Of a stretch of DNA of 64,000 nt, positions 58,910-64,000 are shown piece by piece. Origin of the DNA: Dendrocalamus latiflorus (lineage: Eukaryota > Streptophyta > Magnoliopsida > Poales > Poaceae); contig CM029669.1 of the NCBI GenBank assembly GCA_017311315.1, forward strand, positions 12,762,390 through 12,826,389. Reading direction: 5' to 3'. The notes below the pieces were generated by a model. The model saw nothing but the letters and a program-made list of their open reading frames with translations. It did not search any database and was not told the origin of the DNA. Each line of letters opens with the position of its first letter. The stretch's first letter is position 1. Made by a program: the position numbers and the translations under genes.

Positions 58910-59180
58910 CAGCTACCTTGGTGCGCGTGCCCAGCGAACTGGTCTCCACATTGAGGCCATCCGCGAGACGAACACCCAAGAACGCCGAATCCTTTGCTCC
59001 CACCGAGAATAAAACATCCCTACTCTTAGCTCCCGCCTGGCCGCCTCCATACCATCCACATGAAATCGAGTGAAAGAACAGATCCGGAGATCTCTCAAAT
59101 TAAACAGATCTCTGTGATCCTTGATGTTGCCTAGTGTGTTATTGCTTAAATCAAAGTATTTCAGAGTGCATTTGCTACGC
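58910..59180 (-). pseudogene. Possible LRR gene fragment inside the hAT element
   Basis: The minus strand reads CTLKYFDLSNNTLGNIKDH then RDLFNLRDLRICSF, which fits the LxxLxLSxNxL leucine-rich repeat pattern seen in receptor kinases and NLR proteins. It continues as an Arg-rich stretch without repeats. It is a short piece without start or partner domains, so it is at best a captured fragment. Confidence 0.3.
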
Positions 59181-59914
59181 TTGTGGCAGAGCCGAGGCGG
59201 CGGTCCGGCGGAGCTCGGCTGAGAGGGGAGGAACTCAACTTAATAAACTCGGTGGGCATGCGGGACAACGAAAAGGTTTGGCGTTGTAATACAGAGAAGG
59301 TTCGGCGTTGTAACTGTTCAAACGAAATTACTTCTTTGCCCACTTTACCTAGCACCACTCCTGCACACCACTCAGAGGCACCGGAGGTGTTAAGATCATG
59401 AGAACCATTCGATGAGCTATATTGGACGGCTGAGAATAAACGAATGTACCGAACCAGAACTCTTCTTCAAAACATCATACTTCTCATTTCTGGAGGATCT
59501 CGAAATCGTACAGGTGTATGCTGACCTCGAACGCATGGACAACCTAGATATTGACGAGTAGATATTATGTACGCATGTTGTAATAGTTAGTATATACATA
59601 TATTGTTACTATACTCTTTCCCTTACTCGAGCCGCCTTCTTTTCCTTATGACAGATCCAGAAAGATGACGACCGTCGCCGCCGCTTTCGCGTATAGTTAC
59701 TTCGGGCTGGGCTTGGGCTGGCACGGCACGAACGCTGGCACGATGGGCTTTGGGCCGTGCTTGGGCCTGGCCGGAGGCGACGCGGGCCGGCACGGCACGG
59801 CACGGTGAGATGACTGGGCCGAGTAGGCACGGCACGAAGCGGCACGAAGTACGATGGGCCTGAACCTGTGCCGTGCCGGCACGGCACGGCCCAACTCCCA
59901 GCTCTAGTCCATGT

Positions 59915-60296
59915 GCATGTGGAGACTCCCAGCGTGAAGACAGCAGCCGCATGCAGACTAGAGGAGAGAGGAAAAGACGATTAGAGGAGCGAGAGGAAAA
60001 GGAGATTAGAAGAAAGAGACAAAAGAGAATACACTACATGCATGGTGATTAGGGGAGGTATAATTAGTGAGGTGAGTCTCTAATCACGTTTTTGCTTTTG
60101 CATGGCATGTTTTTCTTTTTTTGACCAGGAGCTGTGACTTTAGTGCATGAGGTGAGAGGAAAAATAGATTAGAGAGGTGATTAGTGAACTAATTAAACAT
60201 AGAGCGGCTGCATGGATAGTTGTTGCATGCATGGTATTTTTTAACGTGAATTTGAGAGAGATTTAAGTCTTGCAGAATTGGAGCGATTGCTCAGAC
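59915..60296. other. GA-rich intergenic DNA
   Basis: Several loose copies of 'gattagaggagmgaga' words around 59955-60030 and 60150. No gene. Confidence 0.45.
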
Positions 60297-61122
60297 GTCA
60301 GAATTAGAGATGGCAACGGGCATAAACCCGCTGGGTTTTGCTATTTCAAATCCGTGCCCATCAAAATTGGACGTGCCCGCTAAAAAACCCATGCCCATGA
60401 CGGGTGCAAATTTTTGCCCAGACCCATGCCCACTGGGTTAACGGGTACCCATGGGTCGCCCGTCGGGTCAGTAATGCGAGCTGCAACAATGGTTAATAGA
60501 GAGGAGGAAGAAGTTCACCGGCCATCTTCGTTGGAGCCGGAGGGCAGCGCCATGGCCAAGGGTCTACTGCTGTGATGTGCGTTGGCTGCGGCGTGGGGGC
60601 GGCGAGGCGACGGCGAGAGCGTGCGGGAGGACGAGCGTGCGGCGAGAGTGACGGGAGCAGGAGTGGGAGCTGTGGGACGGGAGGGCGACCGTGGAGACAG
60701 CCAGAGACCGAGCACGGAGCGCTAGATGCGCCGCCGCTGCGGCGGCTGTTGAATCGGGGTGGGGACTGGGGAGGAGTGAGTAGTGACCGTGGCGAGTGCT
60801 AGCTAGGGTTAGCCGTATGGGTAATGGGGCATTGCCGCATTGGATTTGGGGGCTTGGGGCTAAATGGCTAATGGGCTATGGGCTGGGCTGGTTTGCCTGG
60901 GAGCCTGGGTTTATAACTCCTATGGATCGGGTTTATATTACCCATGGGTTTACGGGTTTGGGTACTATAGGAAGGTACCCGAACCCGCATACCCAATGGG
61001 TTGGGCTTTTTGCCCATTAAGAGACCCATGGGTTAGGAAATTGACTCAGACTCATGCCCTAATAGAGTAAAAACCCACCGGGTATCGGGTTTCGGGTACC
61101 CATTGCCATCTCTAGTCAGAAT
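60297..61122. mobile_element. 810-bp hAT element with perfect 8-bp TSD
   Basis: The element at 60305-61114 begins TAGAGATGGCAACGGGCATA and ends with the complement of TAGAGATGGCAATGGGTACC. GTCAGAAT flanks it (60297-60304 and 61115-61122). Subterminal ACCCATGGGT and GGGTACCC words are repeated many times. The middle is GC-rich (60520-60790) and lacks transposase. Confidence 0.92.
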
Positions 61123-63094
61123 ACATGCATACATGTTTTTTTTCTTGTTCCTTTTTTTTGGTTTTTTTTGTGTGTGCTTCTGTGATTTGCATGTTTAAAA
61201 AATATTAATAAAATTTGAAAAGCTTCCGCTAGACGCTGCAATCATTCACCCCTCTCTGATTACCATCGACGATCCTACATCTAGCAAACTAGCAAAGGGT
61301 CAATGTCGGATCATGCCGCTGGAAGAGAGTTCCAGGCGCGACAAACACGACGAAGCTGACGGAAGTAACTCAAAATCGATTCAGTAGATAAACATAAATC
61401 GAATTACTGAGGAAGGTCGTGTTCTACTTAGCTGCAAACTACTCCTAAGATCCATGGTAAAGCAAAGGTAAAGGAACAAGTGTTTGGTTGATTGGGTGTA
61501 TTCTTTCTGTCAACCGATATAGGGTTTATACAGTCTATGCTACTACTCTTAAACGTGGTCGATTCAGTCATGAATTCTGTTTCAAACTCCTGTTCGTATC
61601 AACCCTACTCCGTCTTCCATAAAAAAAATTTCCGTGTGTGTCTTGATCTCCTGTTTCCATCTCTGCCTCTTCATCGGACCTTCCTTGTATCAACACATCT
61701 TTCTATGTTAGCCAACTCTTCCTTCTTCAGTCTTTCCAAAATTGGTTTTTCTTTCTTGCTGGTTACTCCATAGCCGATTTTAGTGTTTTTGGATTCTCCT
61801 GCGTTGACTTGGTCTTCTTTACTTCCCCAATTTCTATATTGAAGTGTGTCACCTCATAACAACCCTCGGCGCTTGTTCATCTCGTATGGTTGGCCAGGAG
61901 ATATGCGCCACATCTGTCGTGAAGCTGCACCCAGCCAAGCGGCGACGGTAGCTAAAGAATGGAAGAAATTGACGCTACCGGCCGCCCTCGCCTGCCATTT
62001 AGGCATGGTGCCACCAGGTCCCTGTTGCCTCGTGCTCTCGTCGACCGAAGGAAGCTTAGATCCACCCTATCAGTATATACTTTGCTCTAAATTTCTTTCA
62101 ATTCTTCCAATTTATTTCAAGAATAGTGGCTAAATTTGTGAGTTATGATTTTAATATGATGATTGTTGATTGATTTTTATTATCTGATTTTTATCGAATT
62201 GTATAGTTAAAGCTTAAGGTTTCAATTTTGATTTTTGGAAAATCGGTCTAGCTCATTGCAATTCGGAGGCAAAATTGTAGTATTTGACCACAATGTCAAG
62301 TAGGCCACTTAATATATTTTTCTATTATATTGTTCTTGAACAGTTAAAGATATACATATCTAATTGACTTTTTTAATTAATTGATAATGATTTTATGAAT
62401 GATATACTTGTTTGCTTTGTGGAAAAACAATAATTGACAAAAAATTACCAATGATGTTATAGTTCGTCGCTTTATGAACTCGAAAGAATGTAAATACTAA
62501 AAGGTAATGCATTAACTTACATTTGATTATTTTATTTTATGCTTAAAAGCTTTAATTAAGTTTGTTCTCTTTTAACAAACAATCATGGTTGGATGATGTA
62601 TCTTACCAGTGCCGACTAACTTTTATCTGTGATTTCACCCTTAGATCTTTCAGTTTACTGCAACTAACAATATTATTATCTGGCTTCTTCATCTTTGTAA
62701 GCATTTGGATCACTATTTTTTATCATTATATATTGCCATCAGTTATATTGAAATATTAATGGTGAAAATTATCGGACATATTACTATCTAACATAATATT
62801 ACTTAAAAATTATATATATTATTATATATAGTGAAACAGTCAACTCCTGTCATCTTCGCTATTGTTGCTTCTGCATGGGAGTGCGACGCAGCGTCAGCAC
62901 GTAAAGCGTCGCTAGCAGGTAGATGGCGTCCATGAACATCTGCGCACGGCTGCTACATCGCGTGCATGATCTCCCTCCGTCGCATTGCATTAGACGTCAC
63001 AGATCAGATCATATCAAGGGGCCGATATATACGTGGCTGCTTTGAGATTCTCATGCATCGGAATGATGCTGATGCATACGCGACCAGTTCGTAC
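61123..63094. other. Unassigned DNA, no gene supported
   Basis: AT-rich with short open frames (61492-61773, 61846-62133) lacking domains. On the minus strand near 62880-62940 the text MFMDAIYLLATLYVLTLRRT is protein-like but isolated. Confidence 0.35.
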
Positions 63095-63470
63095 CAGAGG
63101 TGGGATACGGGCGCGATTTTTCGGGCCAACCTGAGGCACAGTCGGTTCGGCATGGCTCAAGCACAGTTCAGCCCAACACGTGATGGGTTGGACTGGGCCT
63201 GAAAAGCCGGTCCATCGGGTGGTATGGCACAGCAAACCGGGCCGTGCTTGGGCTGGCTTGGCATAGTGAGCACCGCGAGCACGGGTGGCACAGTGGGAAC
63301 ACTGGCGCCAGCGGTCACCTCGGCCTTCTAGCTCCGCGCCTCCAGCCTACCGCACACAACTCCGTCTTCTGTCTGTCGCTCTACCTCCCATGCCGCCGCT
63401 CCGCCTCCTATCTGCGCACTCCCGCCTCCTGCGCACCACTCGGGCCTTGGGCCGACCGGCCAAGAGGATA
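63095..63470. mobile_element. Left end of a diverged hAT element
   Basis: Starting CAGAGGTGGGATACGGGCGC, the sequence follows the left end of the 57893 hAT step by step: 'ttttttcgggccaacctgag', 'cacgtgatgggttgg', 'tggcgccagcgg' and a GC-rich interior. GGC words have decayed to GGT or GAC, so this copy is older. No right end appears before the window ends. Confidence 0.6.
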
Positions 63471-63475
63471 TTCTG

Positions 63476-63500
63476 AGCGAGAGAGAGAGAGAGAGAGTGG
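63476..63500. repeat. (GA)n microsatellite
   Basis: About ten GA units, followed to 63565 by looser 'gagagtggagag' and 'gagatgagag' words. Confidence 0.8.
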
Positions 63501-63565
63501 AGAGTGGAGAGATGACACTGAGAGTGAGTCTGAGAGAGAGGAGAGATGAGAGAGTTAAGAGTGAA

Positions 63566-64000
63566 TAAAATTGGAGAGATGAGAAAGGTTTTATCTGATG
63601 TTTATTATTCTATCTCTTGCTTACTTATAAAATTTATTTGGTTAATTACGGACAAAATTGCCAAATCTAGGGAGGATCCCCTTTTAGGCATGCTGTTGTA
63701 GCAATAGAGGAAAAATTTATTAAATATTTTGGTTATATTTCACACTTGTATTGCTTTGATGTTATTTTCGATCGTACGAAAATATTAGTAGGTTTACAGG
63801 TTGGTATGAAGGGAATAGGTGAATGCTTCAGTTTTGATTACTCAGAAGGTTTCGCACATGTTAAAGATGAGCTTTTTTGTATTTTTTGTACGTGTCATGA
63901 TAAGTTTGGCAACAGTGCGAGATCAGAGGCTTCACAATAGATGCAATAAGGAAAGGCAAGCTTCATATCACACTTATGGAAGAAGCTAAAGGACAGGCCT
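63566..64000. other. Unassigned DNA at the window end
   Basis: A 64-codon open frame (63746-63940) starts MYCFDVIFDRTKILVGLQVG. It is not low complexity and could be an exon of a gene or of the hAT element continuing to the right, but I do not recognise it. Confidence 0.3.

Larger units (their letters stand above)
57885..59914. mobile_element. 2-kb hAT element with captured or GC-rich interior, perfect 8-bp TSD
   Basis: The element at 57893-59906 begins TAGAGCTGGGATTTGGGCCG and ends with the complement of TAGAGCTGGGAGTTGGGCCG. GTCCATGT flanks both sides (57885-57892 and 59907-59914). The subterminal regions are full of GGCACGGC and GGGCCG words, as in many plant hAT elements. The interior holds a GC-rich minisatellite (58270-58535), purine-rich DNA and a stretch reading like leucine-rich repeat coding DNA. 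There is no hAT transposase, so it is non-autonomous. Confidence 0.9.

Noticed and set aside
1..64000. CRISPR arrays, bacterial operons, ribosome-binding sites, rRNA
   Set aside because: The window is plant nuclear DNA; no regularly spaced direct repeats, operon structure or rRNA sequence was seen.

Overview
The window is nuclear DNA from a grass, most likely rice (Oryza) or a close relative. The evidence is intron-rich plant genes with GC-rich first exons, an AT-rich intergenic background, a nuclear tRNA-Asp with a Pol III T-run, and dense grass-type mobile elements: a Pack-MULE-like hairpin element, Stowaway and Harbinger MITEs, several hAT elements, copia and gypsy LTR retrotransposons, a SMART/TRIM element and a Helitron. 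No bacterial, organellar or viral gene set is present. The species call is inference from families and composition.

Layout. 1-4.6 kb: repetitive and unassigned DNA with one possible orphan terminal exon. 4.63-5.48 kb: a Mutator-like element whose two ~345-bp terminal inverted repeats form a hairpin, bounded by a 9-bp duplication. 5.66-10.48 kb (+): a ten-exon mitochondrial carrier of the MTM1/SLC25A39-40 type. 10.5-20.5 kb: MITEs, a hairpin-forming duplication, a degenerate GRF-finger-like fragment, one tRNA-Asp, and a gag-only copia element on the minus strand. 20.5-25.1 kb (+) and ~26.9-33.9 kb (-): two decayed Ty3/gypsy elements. The second is split by a 1,344-bp solo copia LTR with a perfect 5-bp duplication. 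33.9-39.5 kb: LTR-like DNA, then a Harbinger MITE nested in a Stowaway MITE.

39.7-42.7 kb (+): an eight-exon secreted GH9 endo-beta-1,4-glucanase with a 265-bp hAT MITE in intron 3. 43.1-45.6 kb (-): a five-exon TraB-domain membrane protein, tail to tail with the GH9 gene. 46.3-50.0 kb: a SEC14/CRAL-TRIO gene that stops after exon 8 and lies between a Helitron-like 5' end and a Helitron-like 3' end. It reads best as a gene fragment captured by a Helitron. 50-57.9 kb: gypsy-like LTR DNA, a SIRE/Opie-type copia remnant and a 275-bp SMART. 57.9-59.9 kb and 60.3-61.1 kb: two hAT elements with perfect 8-bp duplications. 63.1 kb onward: a diverged hAT end.

The host genes share no visible pathway: mitochondrial solute/thiol or metal homeostasis (carrier), cell-wall glucan remodelling (GH9), and organelle membrane or contact-site function (TraB). 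The main theme is mobile DNA reshaping genes: a hairpin MULE 174 bp before the carrier start codon, a MITE inside a GH9 intron, and an apparent Helitron-borne SEC14 copy with an unexplained in-frame hydrophobic N-terminal extension. Exon models were built by hand from reading frames and splice sites, and no database search was run.
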